Part shown: piece by piece, positions 9,195 through 19,639 of the stretch | How positions within the stretch are numbered: position 1 is the stretch's first letter | Layout: the number at the start of each line of letters is the position of its first letter | Assembly (NCBI RefSeq): GCF_000834055.1 | Contig: NZ_JXSQ01000011.1 | Span: forward strand, 38,474-102,473 | DNA from: Leucobacter komagatae | Lineage (GTDB): Bacteria; Actinomycetota; Actinomycetes; Actinomycetales; Microbacteriaceae | Direction of reading: 5' to 3' | Length of the DNA stretch: 64,000 nt | The notes under the pieces: generated by a model | Told to the model about the DNA's origin: nothing | Database searches by the model: none | What the model saw: the letters and a program-made list of their open reading frames with translations, nothing else | Translations under genes and position numbers: made by a program

Positions 9195-9848
9195 ATGGCC
9201 CTAACTCCTGAAGACGTTGTGAATCAGAAGTTCACGATCACAAAGTTCCGTGACGGCTACGATCTCGATCAGGTCGACGACTTCCTTGATACCGTCGTCG
9301 AAGAGATCCGCCAGCGTGATGCTGAGAAGCAGGAGCTTGAGGCGAAAATCGCCGAGCTCACCGCGCAGCTCGAAGAGCGCGGCTCGGTCAATCCCTCGGA
9401 GGAGACCATCGTCGTCGACGCTCCGGTGGCGGCTGTTGCCCCCGAGCCGCAGCCGGCTGCGCCGGTGGCCGACGACGAGGGCGCCCAGCGCCCCGACGCG
9501 ATCAAGTCGAGCGCAATGCTCCAGATGGCGCTCGAACTGCACGACAAGTACGTGAGCGAGGGTGAGACCACCCGCGACGAGCTCATCACCGCTGCGAAGA
9601 CCAAGAGCACGCAGATGGTCGACGACGCAGAGCGCACCGCTCGCGACCTCGTCGAGGAGGCGCAGAAGCGCCGCACCGATGAGCTCCGCGCACACAGCGA
9701 CGAGATGGAGAAGCTCAACCAGGTCGTTGCCGAGCTTCGCGGCTTCGAGAGCGAGTACCGCTCGACGCTGCGCTCCTACATCCAGTCGCAGCTGCGCGAG
9801 CTCGACAGCTCACCCGAGCCGCTCGTGAGGCCTGAGGGCCTCGAGTAA
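9195..9848 (+). CDS. wag31: Polar growth/septum protein DivIVA (Wag31)
   Basis: Coiled-coil scaffold that marks the cell poles and directs peptidoglycan insertion in actinobacteria. The 217-aa protein has the membrane-curvature-binding N-domain [20 protein letters not shown] and [12 protein letters not shown] Pro/Ala linker at about residues 75-105 separates it from a second long coiled coil. ATG 9195 follows AAAGAGA. An in-frame GTG at 9150 exists, but it sits only 4 nt after a possible -10 (TAGCGT, 9140-9145), so the mRNA likely starts there with a 40-nt leader. Confidence 0.95.
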   Translation: MALTPEDVVNQKFTITKFRDGYDLDQVDDFLDTVVEEIRQRDAEKQELEAKIAELTAQLEERGSVNPSEETIVVDAPVAAVAPEPQPAAPVADDEGAQRPDAIKSSAMLQMALELHDKYVSEGETTRDELITAAKTKSTQMVDDAERTARDLVEEAQKRRTDELRAHSDEMEKLNQVVAELRGFESEYRSTLRSYIQSQLRELDSSPEPLVRPEGLE

Positions 9849-9858
9849 ATCGAGGGTG

Positions 9859-11421
9859 ATGACAGAAACTCCCGCAGCAGCGGCACCGAGTACCCGTCGC
9901 CGGGTGCTCGTGCCGCTGCTGCTGCTTGGTGTGGCGCTCACGGTGCTCGTGAGCGATCAGGTCGTCAAGAACTGGGTCGTCGCCAACCTCCCGGAGGGCG
10001 AGACGGTTCCCGTCCTTGGCAACTTCCTCCAGTGGCACTTCGTGCGCAATCCCGGCGCCGCGTTCTCGATCGCGAGCGGCCAGACCTGGATCTTCACGAT
10101 CCTCTCCGTGATCGTCGTCGGGGTGATCGTCTGGCAGATTCGCAGGCTTCGCTCGGTGCCGTGGGCACTGTTCCTCGGGCTCTTGCTCGGCGGCGTGCTC
10201 GGTAACCTCACGGACAGGCTCACCCGTGAGCCTGGGTTCCCTGAGGGCCACGTCGTCGACTACATCTTCACCCCGTGGATGATGCCAGCGATCTACAACA
10301 TCGCAGACATCGGCATCGTGAGCGGCATGATCCTCTTCGTGCTCATCACGATCTTCGGCTTCTCCATCGAGGGTGGCAGGGAAAAGCGCGTGCGCGACGC
10401 ACCCGATGCAGCGTCTGCGACTCCCGAAGAAGACGCAACACCCGAGTCACCCGAACAGCCAACCGCGGGCGAGACCCCCGCCACCCCCGAAGAAAGGCTG
10501 ATGGTGGAACACCGTAGCCTCCCCGTACCCGAGGGGTTGGCCGGTGAGCGTGCAGACGCTGCCCTCGCCAAGCTGCTCGGCCTTTCTCGTAGCTACGCGC
10601 AGGAAGTGATCGCTGCCGGCGGCGTCGCGCTCGACGGTGAGCTTGTCTCGAAGTCGGAGCGGCTCACGCCAGGCGCACTGCTCGAGGTGAGCTGGGAAGA
10701 AAAGGCGGAACCAACCGTCGTTCCCGTGCACCTCCCAGAGCTTGGCATCGTCTACGACGATGACGACTTCGTGGTCATCGATAAGCCGGCAGGTGTCGCA
10801 GCACACCCCTCGCTCGGCTGGACGGGGCCAACGGTGCTCGGCGCGCTCGCCGGCGCTGGCTACCGCATCGCGACCTCGGGCCCCCCGGAGCGGCAGGGGA
10901 TCGTCCACCGCCTTGACGCAGGAACCAGCGGCCTCATGGTCGTCGCGAAGAGCGAGCGCGCATACAGCCTCCTCAAACGCGCGTTCCGCGACCGCGAGGT
11001 GAAGAAGATCTACCACGCTGTCGTGCAGGGGCATCCCGACCCGTTCTCGGGAACGATCGAGGGTTCGATCGGGCGCCACCCGGGGCACGAGTGGAAGTTC
11101 GCCGTGACGAGCGACGGCAAGCCGTCGATTACACACTACGAGACGCTCGAAGCGTTCCCGTTCGCAACACTGCTCGAAGTGGAGCTTGAGACCGGGCGTA
11201 CGCACCAGATCCGCGTCCACATGTCGGCGCAACGCCATCCGTGCGTTGGCGACACCATGTACGGTGCCGACCCGACGCTGTCGGATCGATTGGGGCTGAC
11301 ACGCCAATGGCTCCACGCGATGCGACTCGGATTTCGGCACCCTGGTTCGGGGGACCCTGTCGAGTTCGAGTCCGTGTATCCCGCGGATTTGCAGCACGCA
11401 ATCGACGTGCTCGACTCCTAG
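9859..11421 (+). CDS. lspA: Fused lipoprotein signal peptidase LspA - RluD-type pseudouridine synthase
   Basis: A single 520-aa frame with no stop between two proteins that are normally separate. Residues 1 to about 170 are signal peptidase II: four membrane segments and the two catalytic aspartate motifs GNLTDR and YNIADIG. An acidic Pro/Thr/Glu linker of about 35 residues follows. From about residue 215 comes an S4-like domain ([20 protein letters not shown]), then the RluA/RluD catalytic core with [18 protein letters not shown] (catalytic Asp in HRLD) and [13 protein letters not shown] 10501 after GAAAGG could start RluD alone, so both a fusion and a separate synthase may be made. ATG 9859 is preferred to GTG 9856; both sit very close to GAGGG. 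Confidence 0.85.
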   Translation: MTETPAAAAPSTRRRVLVPLLLLGVALTVLVSDQVVKNWVVANLPEGETVPVLGNFLQWHFVRNPGAAFSIASGQTWIFTILSVIVVGVIVWQIRRLRSVPWALFLGLLLGGVLGNLTDRLTREPGFPEGHVVDYIFTPWMMPAIYNIADIGIVSGMILFVLITIFGFSIEGGREKRVRDAPDAASATPEEDATPESPEQPTAGETPATPEERLMVEHRSLPVPEGLAGERADAALAKLLGLSRSYAQEVIAAGGVALDGELVSKSERLTPGALLEVSWEEKAEPTVVPVHLPELGIVYDDDDFVVIDKPAGVAAHPSLGWTGPTVLGALAGAGYRIATSGPPERQGIVHRLDAGTSGLMVVAKSERAYSLLKRAFRDREVKKIYHAVVQGHPDPFSGTIEGSIGRHPGHEWKFAVTSDGKPSITHYETLEAFPFATLLEVELETGRTHQIRVHMSAQRHPCVGDTMYGADPTLSDRLGLTRQWLHAMRLGFRHPGSGDPVEFESVYPADLQHAIDVLDS

Positions 11422-11517
11422 TCTGCTGCCGCGTCGGCGCCCGTATTGCGCCGCACGCTGAGCGAGGCTTCGCCTACGAGGGGGTACCCTTGAGAAGTCT
11501 GCGAAAGGGGATCAGTA

Positions 11518-14500
11518 GTGTCAGATTCTGACGGTTTCGTTCATCTCCATGTGCACAGCGAGTACTCGATGCTCGACGGTGCTGCACGTGTGAAGCCACT
11601 CGTGCAAGCGGTCGCGGAGCAGGGAATGCCGGCGGTGGCGATCACCGACCACGGCAACACCTTTGGCGCGTTCGACTTCTGGAGTTCGGCAAACGATGCT
11701 GGTGTGAAGCCAATCATCGGCATCGAGGCCTACGTGACGCCAGGCACGCACCGCAGCGAGCGGACGCGGGTGCGCTGGGGCGACGGCGGCGGCGACGATG
11801 TCTCCGGTTCGGGCGCCTACACCCACATGACGATGCTCTCGGAGACGACAGAGGGCATGCACAACCTCTTCAGGCTGTCGAGCTACTCGTCGCTCGAGGG
11901 CTACTACTTCAAGCCGCGCATGGACCGCGAGCTGCTGCAGACCTACTCGAAGGGGCTCATCGCAACGACGGGCTGCCCGTCTGGTGAGATTCACACGCGC
12001 CTGCGACTCGGGCAGTACAACGAGGCCCGCGCGGCCGCGGCCGAGTTCCAAGACATCTTCGGCAAAGAGAACTACTTCGCCGAGATCATGGACCACGGCC
12101 TCGAAATTGAGCGGCGCGTGCAGAACGACCTGCTGAAGATCGCCAAGGACCTGAGCATCCCGCTGCTCGCGACGAACGACCTCCACTACGTGCACGAGCA
12201 CGACGCTGAGGCGCACTCCGCGCTGCTGTGCGTGCAGTCGGGGTCGCGGCTCGACGACCCGAACCGCTTCCAGTTCTCTGGCTCCGGCTACTACCTCAAG
12301 AGCGCCGCCGAGATGCGGCACATTTTCCGCGACCTGCCAGAGGCCTGCGACAGCACGCTCCGGATCGCAGAGCGCTGCGACGTCACCTTCAACACCTCGG
12401 CGAACTACATGCCGCGCTTCCCGGTGCCCGACGGCGAGACCGAGGACAGCTGGATGATCAAGGAGGTCGAGACCGGCCTCCACTACCGCTACCCGGGCGG
12501 GATCCCTGACGACGTCCGCAAGCAGGCCGAGTACGAGACCGGCGTCATCATTCAGATGGGCTTCCCCGGGTACTTCCTCGTTGTCGCCGACTTCATCAAC
12601 TGGGCGAAAGACAACGGGATCCGCGTTGGCCCAGGGCGTGGCTCCGGCGCGGGCTCCATGGTCGCGTATGCGCTCCGCATCACCGACCTCGACCCGCTGC
12701 AGCACGGCCTCATCTTCGAGCGCTTCCTCAACCCAGACCGCGTCTCCATGCCCGACTTCGACGTCGACTTCGATGATCGTCGCCGCGGCGAGGTCATCCG
12801 GTATGTGACCGAGAAGTACGGCGACGAGCGCGTCGCTCAGATCGTGACCTACGGCACGATTAAGTCGAAGCAGGCGCTGAAGGATGCCTCGCGTGTGCTC
12901 GGCTTCCCCTTCGGCATGGGGGAGAAGCTCACCAAGGCGATGCCGCCCGCGGTGATGGCGAAGGACATTCCGCTCGCCGGAATCACCGACCCGAAGCACG
13001 AGCGCTACAAGGAGGCCGCCGAGTTCCGCGCGGTGCTCCAGGAGGATCTGGACGCGAAGAAGGTGTACGACACCGCGCTCGGCCTTGAGGGCCTGAAACG
13101 CCAGTGGGGTGTGCACGCGGCCGGCGTGATCATGTCGAGCGATCCGCTCATCGACATCATTCCGCTCCAGAAGCGCGAGCAAGACGGCCAGATCGTCACG
13201 CAGTTCGACTACCCGACCTGTGAGGGTCTCGGCCTCATCAAGATGGACTTCTTGGGCCTGCGAAACCTCACGATCATCTCGGACGCGCTCGAAAACATCC
13301 AGCTCAACCGCGGCGAAGAGCTCGACCTCGAGCGCCTTGAGCTCGACGACCAGCCCTCGTACGACCTGCTCGCCCGCGGTGACACACTCGGCGTCTTCCA
13401 GCTCGACGGCGGCCCGATGCGCGGGCTGCTGCGCCTCATGAAGCCGGACAACTTCGAAGATATCTCGGCGGTCCTCGCGCTGTACCGCCCCGGCCCCATG
13501 GGCGCGGACTCGCACACCAACTATGCGCTGCGTAAGAACAACCTGCAGCCGATCACGCCGATCCACCCCGAGCTCGAGGAGCCGCTGAAGGAGATCCTCG
13601 GGACAACGTACGGCCTCATCATCTACCAGGAGCAGGTGATGTCGATCGCGCAGAAGGTCGCCGGCTTCTCGCTCGGCCAGGCCGATATTCTGCGTCGCGC
13701 AATGGGCAAGAAGAAGAAGTCCGAGCTGGATAAGCAGTACGAGGGCTTCTCTGGCGGCATGCGCGAGCGCGGGTTCTCCGACGCGGCCATCAAGTCGCTG
13801 TGGGACATCCTGCTGCCGTTCTCCGACTACGCGTTCAACAAGGCTCACTCCGCGGCATACGGCGTCGTGAGCTACTGGACCGCTTACCTCAAGGAGCACT
13901 ACCCGGCCGAGTACATGGCCGCGCTGCTCACGAGCGTCGGCGATTCCAAGGACAAGCTCGCGATCTACCTCAACGAGTGCCGTCGCATGGGCATCAAGGT
14001 GCTGCCACCGGCGGTCAATGAATCGTTCGCGAACTTCTCGGCAGTTGGCAACGACATTCGCTTCGGCCTCGGGGCGATTCGAAACGTCGGCGGGCACGTC
14101 GTCGAGGCGGTTCGCGAGGCCCGCGAGAAGCTCGGAAACTTCGAGACGTTCCACGACTACCTCAAGAAGGTCGGGCTGCCAGCGCTGAACAAGCGCACCA
14201 TTGAGTCGCTCATCAAGGCCGGCGCATTTGATGGGCTCGGGGGCACCAGGCGTGCACTGCTCGAGATCCACGAGGGCGCCGTTGAGGGCGCGGTCAAGGA
14301 GAAGCGCGCGGAGGAGAAGGGCGATGTCGGGTTCGACTTCGACAGTCTCTTCGCCGAGGCAGCTGAGGACGCAGGATCGAGCGCCGAGGTGGTGTCGCTC
14401 GTGCCAGAGCGCCCCGAGTGGACGAAGAAAGACAAGCTCGCATTCGAACGCGAGATGCTCGGACTGTACGTTTCGGATCATCCCTTGCGCGGCCTGGAGA

Positions 14501-15069
14501 CGACACTCGCAAAGGAAGCCTCTGCGACGGTGGAGCAGGTGACGAACCCCGACGCAAACTTTGACGGCGAGACCGTGGTGATCGCTGGGCTGCTCACGAG
14601 CGTGCAGCACCGCACCGCGAAGTCGGGCAATCTCTACGGGATGGCGACCATCGAGGACTTCACGGGAGAGATCCAGGCGCTCTTCATGGGCAAGTCGTAC
14701 CAGGAGTTCGGTCCGATGCTGCAGCCTGATTCGATAGTCGCGCTGCGGGGCAAGCTGAACTCGCGTGATGATGGCATGTCGATGCACGCCTACGGGGTGC
14801 GCGGCATCGATGCATCCGCCCAGGACGAGGTCGGCACGCTGTCACTCACACTGACAGAGGCTCGCACAACGCAGCCACTCATGGAAGAGTTGCAGACGAC
14901 GCTAAAGCGTCACCCAGGGGATTCCGATGTTCGCCTGAATCTCATTACGCCGCACGCCGTTCGGGTATTCGAACTGCGTGAGCGGGTGAGGATCTCGTCG
15001 GACCTGTTTGGTGAGCTCAAAGGATTGTTGGGGCCGCGATGCCTCATGGACGTAGAGGAGCTGGTGTAG
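11518..15069 (+). CDS. dnaE: DNA polymerase III alpha subunit DnaE
   Basis: Replicative polymerase, 1183 aa, full length. The N-terminal PHP domain begins [17 protein letters not shown]. The C-family catalytic aspartates lie in [12 protein letters not shown] near residue 418. A helix-hairpin-helix region follows, and the C-terminal OB fold includes [10 protein letters not shown] near residue 1020. GTG 11518 comes 7 nt after GAAAGGGG. The stop overlaps the nadE start (TAGTG). This is the dnaE1-type enzyme rather than the imuB-linked DnaE2, judged from length and context. Confidence 0.97.
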   Translation: MSDSDGFVHLHVHSEYSMLDGAARVKPLVQAVAEQGMPAVAITDHGNTFGAFDFWSSANDAGVKPIIGIEAYVTPGTHRSERTRVRWGDGGGDDVSGSGAYTHMTMLSETTEGMHNLFRLSSYSSLEGYYFKPRMDRELLQTYSKGLIATTGCPSGEIHTRLRLGQYNEARAAAAEFQDIFGKENYFAEIMDHGLEIERRVQNDLLKIAKDLSIPLLATNDLHYVHEHDAEAHSALLCVQSGSRLDDPNRFQFSGSGYYLKSAAEMRHIFRDLPEACDSTLRIAERCDVTFNTSANYMPRFPVPDGETEDSWMIKEVETGLHYRYPGGIPDDVRKQAEYETGVIIQMGFPGYFLVVADFINWAKDNGIRVGPGRGSGAGSMVAYALRITDLDPLQHGLIFERFLNPDRVSMPDFDVDFDDRRRGEVIRYVTEKYGDERVAQIVTYGTIKSKQALKDASRVLGFPFGMGEKLTKAMPPAVMAKDIPLAGITDPKHERYKEAAEFRAVLQEDLDAKKVYDTALGLEGLKRQWGVHAAGVIMSSDPLIDIIPLQKREQDGQIVTQFDYPTCEGLGLIKMDFLGLRNLTIISDALENIQLNRGEELDLERLELDDQPSYDLLARGDTLGVFQLDGGPMRGLLRLMKPDNFEDISAVLALYRPGPMGADSHTNYALRKNNLQPITPIHPELEEPLKEILGTTYGLIIYQEQVMSIAQKVAGFSLGQADILRRAMGKKKKSELDKQYEGFSGGMRERGFSDAAIKSLWDILLPFSDYAFNKAHSAAYGVVSYWTAYLKEHYPAEYMAALLTSVGDSKDKLAIYLNECRRMGIKVLPPAVNESFANFSAVGNDIRFGLGAIRNVGGHVVEAVREAREKLGNFETFHDYLKKVGLPALNKRTIESLIKAGAFDGLGGTRRALLEIHEGAVEGAVKEKRAEEKGDVGFDFDSLFAEAAEDAGSSAEVVSLVPERPEWTKKDKLAFEREMLGLYVSDHPLRGLETTLAKEASATVEQVTNPDANFDGETVVIAGLLTSVQHRTAKSGNLYGMATIEDFTGEIQALFMGKSYQEFGPMLQPDSIVALRGKLNSRDDGMSMHAYGVRGIDASAQDEVGTLSLTLTEARTTQPLMEELQTTLKRHPGDSDVRLNLITPHAVRVFELRERVRISSDLFGELKGLLGPRCLMDVEELV

Positions 15070-15923
15070 TGAGCACAACTATCAACGCGTTGCAGGAGCG
15101 GATCATCCGCGAGCTCGGCGCGGTCCCGGAGATCGATGTCGCAGCGGAGATCGAACGCAGGGTCGCGTTTCTCGCGGACTATGCCGCGAGCATCCCCGGC
15201 GTTCGCGGCTTTGTGCTCGGGATCTCCGGCGGGCAGGACTCGTCGCTCGCCGGGCGACTCGCGCAGCTCGCAGTGGAGCGGCTGCGGGAGCGGGGGGAGC
15301 AGGCTGAGTTCTGGGCGATGCGCCTGCCGTACGGCGTGCAACGCGACGAGGACGATGCGCAGCTCGCGCTCTCGTTCATCCAGCCCGACCACGTTGCTAC
15401 GGTAAACATTGCCCCCGCCGTTGACGGCATGGTTGCTGCCCTCGGCGAGGCAACGGGCGAGGCCGTGACCGACTTCAACAAGGGCAACGTGAAGGCGCGC
15501 GCCCGCATGGTGGCGCAGTACGGGCTCGCGGGGGATCGCGGCCTGCTCGTCATCGGATCCGACCACGCCGCGGAGGCGATCACCGGCTTTTTCACGAAGT
15601 TCGGTGACGGTGCGGCAGACGTTATCCCGCTCGCCGGTCTCACGAAGAGCCAGGGAGCGCAGCTGTTGGAGGCCCTCGGGGCACCACAGCGGCTGTGGGA
15701 GAAAGTGCCGACAGCGGACCTGCTCGACGGCGCGCCCGGTGAGACGGACGAGTCGAGCCTCGGTGTCACCTATCAGGAGATCGACGCGTACCTCCGCGGG
15801 GAGGCCGTCTCGGACGCGACAAGGGCGAACCTCGAGCGCCGCTATCTCGCGACAGACCACAAGCGCCGGGTCCCCGTTGGCCCGAACGATGCCTGGTGGA
15901 ACAACAAGGAGGAAACGCGATGA
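15069..15923 (+). CDS. nadE: NH3-dependent NAD(+) synthetase NadE
   Basis: Makes NAD from deamido-NAD, ATP and ammonia. The 284-aa protein has the PP-loop [16 protein letters not shown] near residue 46 and the deamido-NAD-binding region [13 protein letters not shown]. There is no glutaminase domain, so it is the ammonia-dependent form. The chosen GTG 15069 shares a base with the dnaE stop. An in-frame ATG 30 bases upstream lies inside dnaE and would add a non-conserved tail. Confidence 0.95.
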   Translation: MSTTINALQERIIRELGAVPEIDVAAEIERRVAFLADYAASIPGVRGFVLGISGGQDSSLAGRLAQLAVERLRERGEQAEFWAMRLPYGVQRDEDDAQLALSFIQPDHVATVNIAPAVDGMVAALGEATGEAVTDFNKGNVKARARMVAQYGLAGDRGLLVIGSDHAAEAITGFFTKFGDGAADVIPLAGLTKSQGAQLLEALGAPQRLWEKVPTADLLDGAPGETDESSLGVTYQEIDAYLRGEAVSDATRANLERRYLATDHKRRVPVGPNDAWWNNKEETR

Positions 15924-16444
15924 CTACTACATTCGTACTTGGTGGGGGCTGCTACTGGTGCCTCGACGCCGCATACCGCGCACTGGGTGGAGTGAAGGCT
16001 GTGCGCTCAGGGTTCGCCGGTGGATCGACGCCGAGCCCGACATACGAGGCGGTGTGCACGGGGATGACCGGACACGCCGAGGTTGTCGAGGTCGAGTTTG
16101 ACGAATCCGAGTTGCCAGCCGAGGTGGTGCTTGATGCGTTCTTCACCATGCACGACCCCCGCCAGCTCAATCGCCAGGGCAACGACGTTGGCACGCAGTA
16201 CCGTTCGGTGATGTTCTACGCCGACGAGGCGCAGCGCGAGCTGTTCGAGGCTGCCCGCGAGCGCGCAGACGAAGCATGGGGCGGCGGTGTCGTCACCGAG
16301 CTGTCGCCGCTCGGGGAGGTCTTCCCCGGCCCGGAGGAGCATCAGGACTTCTTCGCCAAGAACCCAACGCAGGGCTACTGCCTCGCCGTTGCGGTGCCAA
16401 AGGTGAACAAGATCCGCGCGGGGTTCGCTGCGTATCTCGTATGA
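15920..16444 (+). CDS. msrA: Peptide-methionine (S)-S-oxide reductase MsrA
   Basis: Repairs oxidised methionine. The 174-aa protein has the catalytic motif GGGCYWC (canonical GCFWC with Tyr for Phe) near residue 11, and MsrA blocks [20 protein letters not shown] and EDHQDFF-like residues. ATG overlaps the nadE stop (ATGA), with AAGGAGG 7 nt upstream. One C-terminal Cys (GYCLAV) is a candidate resolving cysteine. Confidence 0.96.
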   Translation: MTTTFVLGGGCYWCLDAAYRALGGVKAVRSGFAGGSTPSPTYEAVCTGMTGHAEVVEVEFDESELPAEVVLDAFFTMHDPRQLNRQGNDVGTQYRSVMFYADEAQRELFEAARERADEAWGGGVVTELSPLGEVFPGPEEHQDFFAKNPTQGYCLAVAVPKVNKIRAGFAAYLV

Positions 16445-16451
16445 TTTCCTC

Positions 16452-17213
16452 ATGACAGAAACCTCCGCGGTCGCGGGCCACACGAACGATCAGGCCACGC
16501 CGGCAACGGACCACGCGCGGGGGAGCAGGTTGCTCCGCGCCGGTGCGTTGGCCTGGCGCCCGGGCGCGCTGGCGTTCCGGATTGTGTCGCTCGTGCTCAT
16601 CGCGATGGGGATCATCCGGATCACGGGGATATTCAGCGCGAACCCGGGGTGGGCATCGTTCTCGTTCTACACGGTGCAGAGCAACGTGCTGTGCCTGGTG
16701 TGGATGGCACTGCTGGTGGTTGCAACCCTCCGCGACCTCCGGCGTGAGGGGACAAGCGGCTATTCGACGCCGTCACCGCGGTTCAGCGCTGCGGTCATGA
16801 TGGCGATCACCGTCACCATGCTCGTGTATCTCATTGTCCTCGTGCCAGCGACGTTTGTGCAGGACAGCGATTACGTTCCCTTCTCGCTCACCGACAACCT
16901 CATCCACATCATCACGCCCTGCCTGCTCATCGTGGATTGGCTGTTGTTCGTGCCGAAGGGGCGGCTGCGCCGACTCGACCCGTTCCTCTGGGCGATCATC
17001 CCGCTCGTGTATCTTGTCTTCGCGTTCACCTATGGGGGCCTTGGCGGGGAATTCTCGCCCGGGCAGCACTACCCGTACCCGTTCTTGGATATCGACGCGC
17101 ACGGGGTTGGCGGCGTCGCGGCTCGTGTTGCGGGGCTTGCGGTCGCGCTCATCGCTGTCGGCTACGTCTACTTCGGGCTTGACCGCCTGTTCTCGCGCCG
17201 TTCGCGGGCCTAG
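16452..17213 (+). CDS. Pr6Pr-like integral membrane protein
   Basis: A 253-aa membrane protein with six predicted hydrophobic segments. The pattern FSFYTVQSNVLCLVWM in the second segment and a later LTDNLIHIITPCLLIVDWLLF match what I recall of the Pr6Pr/FAR-17a/AIG1-like family of actinobacteria, whose function is unknown. It starts 7 bp after msrA in the same direction and has no clear Shine-Dalgarno. The first 35 residues are a hydrophilic tail. Confidence 0.75.
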   Translation: MTETSAVAGHTNDQATPATDHARGSRLLRAGALAWRPGALAFRIVSLVLIAMGIIRITGIFSANPGWASFSFYTVQSNVLCLVWMALLVVATLRDLRREGTSGYSTPSPRFSAAVMMAITVTMLVYLIVLVPATFVQDSDYVPFSLTDNLIHIITPCLLIVDWLLFVPKGRLRRLDPFLWAIIPLVYLVFAFTYGGLGGEFSPGQHYPYPFLDIDAHGVGGVAARVAGLAVALIAVGYVYFGLDRLFSRRSRA

Positions 17214-17286
17214 GCTTCGCGGCCGGCGCGATCGTTTGCCAGGAACGCGTTGGTGCTGGCAGGTCGCGTACCCGGGGTGAAGCGGC

Positions 17287-17898
17287 TCACGACGCTGACG
17301 CGAGTTTCGGCGTGAAGCCGTCGGCTGCCAGCCCGCTCCCGTCGTCGCTCCGGTCGTCGCCATTGCTTGCCGCGGGCGCCGCTGCGGCGCCGGGGCCAGC
17401 AGTCACCTGCGAGGGGGCCTGGGCGGGAGCGGTAGGCAAGCTGCCCGTGTCGGCCGTGTCGGCCGTGTCGGCCGCGTCGCCCGTGTCAGACGTGTCGCGC
17501 GAGCCGTTCGCCTCCGCTTTCTGGGTGGCGCCTGGCTCGACGCCGATCGTCTTCGTGAAGTAGGAGACGCCGAAGCGCATGTCGTGGCCGATCCCGTCGG
17601 CATCAATCTCAACCGACGTGCCCCGTTTCTCCTCGGTCTCCCACTGCCGCACGCGCAGCCTGCCAGCGACGACGACGCGGTCACCCTTGCGCAGCGACCG
17701 CTGCGCGTGCCTCGCGAGGCTGCGGAAGGTATTCACGGTAAACCAGTTCGGGTCTGCGTCGACCCATTCCTGCTTCTCGGCGTCGAAGCGCCGTTCGCCG
17801 CTCGCGAGTCTGAACGTGCAGAACTCGGCTCCTCCGGCCGGGGTGAAGAGCTTCGGGTCGGTCGCGACCTGGCCAATCGTGCTGAAGTGGTGTGACAT
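17287..17898 (-). CDS. Single-stranded DNA-binding protein paralogue (SSB-like)
   Basis: A 203-aa protein with an N-terminal OB fold (MSHHFSTIGQVATDPKL, FRLASGERRF, VNTFRSLARHAQRSLRKGDRVVVAGRL). The C-terminal tail is made of TAD repeats (9-bp units, 17447-17473) and ends FTPKLASAS. It lacks the acidic DDDIPF-type tip that house-keeping SSB uses to recruit partners, and it is not next to rpsF/rpsR. It is therefore likely the second, SsbB-like paralogue. AGGAGC precedes the ATG. It stands alone, divergent from the lipoprotein gene. Confidence 0.85.
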   Translation of the reverse strand: MSHHFSTIGQVATDPKLFTPAGGAEFCTFRLASGERRFDAEKQEWVDADPNWFTVNTFRSLARHAQRSLRKGDRVVVAGRLRVRQWETEEKRGTSVEIDADGIGHDMRFGVSYFTKTIGVEPGATQKAEANGSRDTSDTGDAADTADTADTGSLPTAPAQAPSQVTAGPGAAAAPAASNGDDRSDDGSGLAADGFTPKLASAS

Positions 17899-18123
17899 CT
17901 CTGCTCCTGTTCGCTTGGGGCCGCTTCGAGGCGGCGCCGCCGTCGCCGGGACCTGGGGATCCGCTGCGTGTGCTCAAGCTTGCGTCACGTCCCGCCTGGC
18001 GCCGGGCAACGACCGCGCAGTGTGGACAAGATGGGGGCCGTCGCCTACGGCAGCGGCGTTGTGGAGAACATGCGCGCCAGCTGTGCCTCTGAGCTTCGGG
18101 TGCGCCAGGCAGCAGCCTGCCCA

Positions 18124-18129
18124 TAGACT
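18124..18129 (+). promoter_or_regulatory. -10 element, leaderless start at 18137
   Basis: TAGACT lies 7 nt before the ATG of the lipoprotein gene, and no Shine-Dalgarno is present. This predicts a transcript starting at or next to the start codon. Confidence 0.55.
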
Positions 18130-18136
18130 TGGGGTC

Positions 18137-18619
18137 ATGGTTGTGAATCGAGCCCGCCGCGCAGGAGTAGCTGTAGCCGGATCCGTGCTTCTCGTTCTCG
18201 GGCTCGCCTCGTGCTCATTACTCGAGGGCCCAACACCCGCGACCCCTGACCGCCCACAGATCGAAACTCCCGCAGAACCCGCGGTCTTCGTCCCTGGCGG
18301 TTCAGCGCAGGAAAACCTGCCGTTCTTCCAAGAGCTCCTCCTCGGCTACGCCGCCGGCGAGCAGCCCATCCAGGGCCAGCCCATCGTTGAGGCGGTCGCG
18401 GCTGGCGGGTTCGACAAGGCCGACATGCAAGTGTCGTTTGACCAGTCGAAGACGAACCTCGAAGCCGATAGCATCTTCGTCGCCGTCCGCTCGGGGGAGA
18501 CCTGCCTCATCGGGCAACTCATCCCCGAGACACGCGAGGTCGCAGCTCAGGCCGTCGACGCCGTCGGCCCAGAGCGCAACGTCTGCCTGATCGGGCAGAC
18601 GCGCCCGATCGACTGGTAG
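18137..18619 (+). CDS. Lipoprotein, DUF6993-like
   Basis: A 160-aa secreted lipoprotein. The signal peptide has a basic start, a hydrophobic core and a lipobox LASC with the lipidated Cys near residue 25. A Pro/Thr-rich spacer follows, then a small domain with two cysteines (GETCLIGQL and RNVCLIGQT) that could form a disulfide. It resembles actinobacterial DUF6993 proteins; function unknown. It has its own promoter and is convergent with the kinase-like gene downstream. Confidence 0.7.
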   Translation: MVVNRARRAGVAVAGSVLLVLGLASCSLLEGPTPATPDRPQIETPAEPAVFVPGGSAQENLPFFQELLLGYAAGEQPIQGQPIVEAVAAGGFDKADMQVSFDQSKTNLEADSIFVAVRSGETCLIGQLIPETREVAAQAVDAVGPERNVCLIGQTRPIDW

Positions 18620-18674
18620 CCGCCCGGGGCTCCTCCGCCCAGCGTTTGGGCCGGCCGCCGGGGCAGAAGAGTCC

Positions 18675-19499
18675 CTAACCGAGGTCCCACAGCAGCCGGT
18701 AGTACGAGATGCGCTCCTGGTCGGGCTCGATGCCATACCCCTCGTAGACGAGGTGATCAAACCCTGGCCCGTGGTTCCAGTCAATGCTCCACGCGGCCAC
18801 AGCGAGATCCGCCCAGCGATCCGCCAGACCGAGCGAACCGAGATCGACGTGCGCCGCGAACTCGCCGTCAGCGCCGAGCAGCGTGTTCGGCGCGCAGGCA
18901 TCGCCGTGGCAGACAACGAGGCGATCCACCGCCGGCGGGTCGTGCAGCAGTGCACGCGCCGTAGCCACAGACAGCTCCCGGTAGTCATCGCTCCAGTCGG
19001 CCGGGCTCTCGCCCGAGGCGACGCGCTCCTCGAACCTGGCGATGCGTGCCGGGATGGCCCACTCAAACGGGCACTCCGCGACGGGGAGCAGTTCGTGGAG
19101 CGCACGGAGCCCAGCGCCGATCGCACGCGCAGCCGTTGCTGGCTCGGCGATCCACGTGGGCGCGACCGCAGACTCGCCGCTGAGCGCGCGGGTGATCAGC
19201 CAGGATCCACTGGCGTCTGCCCCGTGCGCGAGCACCTCGGGCACCGCGGCGCCGTGTCGGCGCGCCCAGGCGAGGCGCTCGGCCTCCGCGGCAAGATCGA
19301 GTTCGGGTGTGCCGGCAGCAACCCACTTGATGTAGCTCGCCGCAGCCCCGTCAGCGCCGCCGTCGCGAAAGGTTAACCCGCCGAGCCCGTTCACCCAGAC
19401 GGGCACGAGCTCGCGCCCACCGGTGAGCGCGGCGACCCGCGGCGGAACGGCAACGGGGCCGGTGGGGATCTCAGCGACGGGTTCTGGGTACTCACTCAC
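18675..19499 (-). CDS. APH(3')-like aminoglycoside/small-molecule phosphotransferase
   Basis: A 274-aa protein of the aminoglycoside 3'-phosphotransferase fold. The Brenner motif VVCHGDACAPNTLL (catalytic Asp) and the Mg-binding HVDLGSLGLADRWADLA are both intact. The closest named relatives are APH(3') and APH(3'') enzymes, but many chromosomal actinobacterial homologues do not give resistance. The GTG start at 19499 is preferred to upstream in-frame codons because a -10 TAGGCT sits 7 nt before it. It is flanked by housekeeping genes with no mobile element, so it is probably intrinsic. Confidence 0.8.
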   Translation of the reverse strand: MSEYPEPVAEIPTGPVAVPPRVAALTGGRELVPVWVNGLGGLTFRDGGADGAAASYIKWVAAGTPELDLAAEAERLAWARRHGAAVPEVLAHGADASGSWLITRALSGESAVAPTWIAEPATAARAIGAGLRALHELLPVAECPFEWAIPARIARFEERVASGESPADWSDDYRELSVATARALLHDPPAVDRLVVCHGDACAPNTLLGADGEFAAHVDLGSLGLADRWADLAVAAWSIDWNHGPGFDHLVYEGYGIEPDQERISYYRLLWDLG

Positions 19500-19506
19500 G
19501 CAGGCG

Positions 19507-19512
19507 AGCCTA
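19507..19512 (-). promoter_or_regulatory. -10 element, leaderless start at 19499
   Basis: On the minus strand TAGGCT ends 7 nt before the GTG of the phosphotransferase gene, with no Shine-Dalgarno. Confidence 0.5.
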
Positions 19513-19639
19513 CGCCACAGACACCGAGCGGCAGGAAGATATCTCAGACACCGCCGAGCCACTGACCGGGTAGAGTAGTCCGCGATACATTCCACTTTTG
19601 TGAAACAGGGAGTTCGGGGCGCTCGCGCCCGGAAAACAT

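Noticed and set aside
11521..14787. Very long minus-strand open frame (about 1088 codons) opposite dnaE
   Set aside because: Its composition (His/Arg/Leu/Val-rich, no domain) is that of an antisense shadow in GC-rich coding DNA; dnaE on the plus strand is complete.
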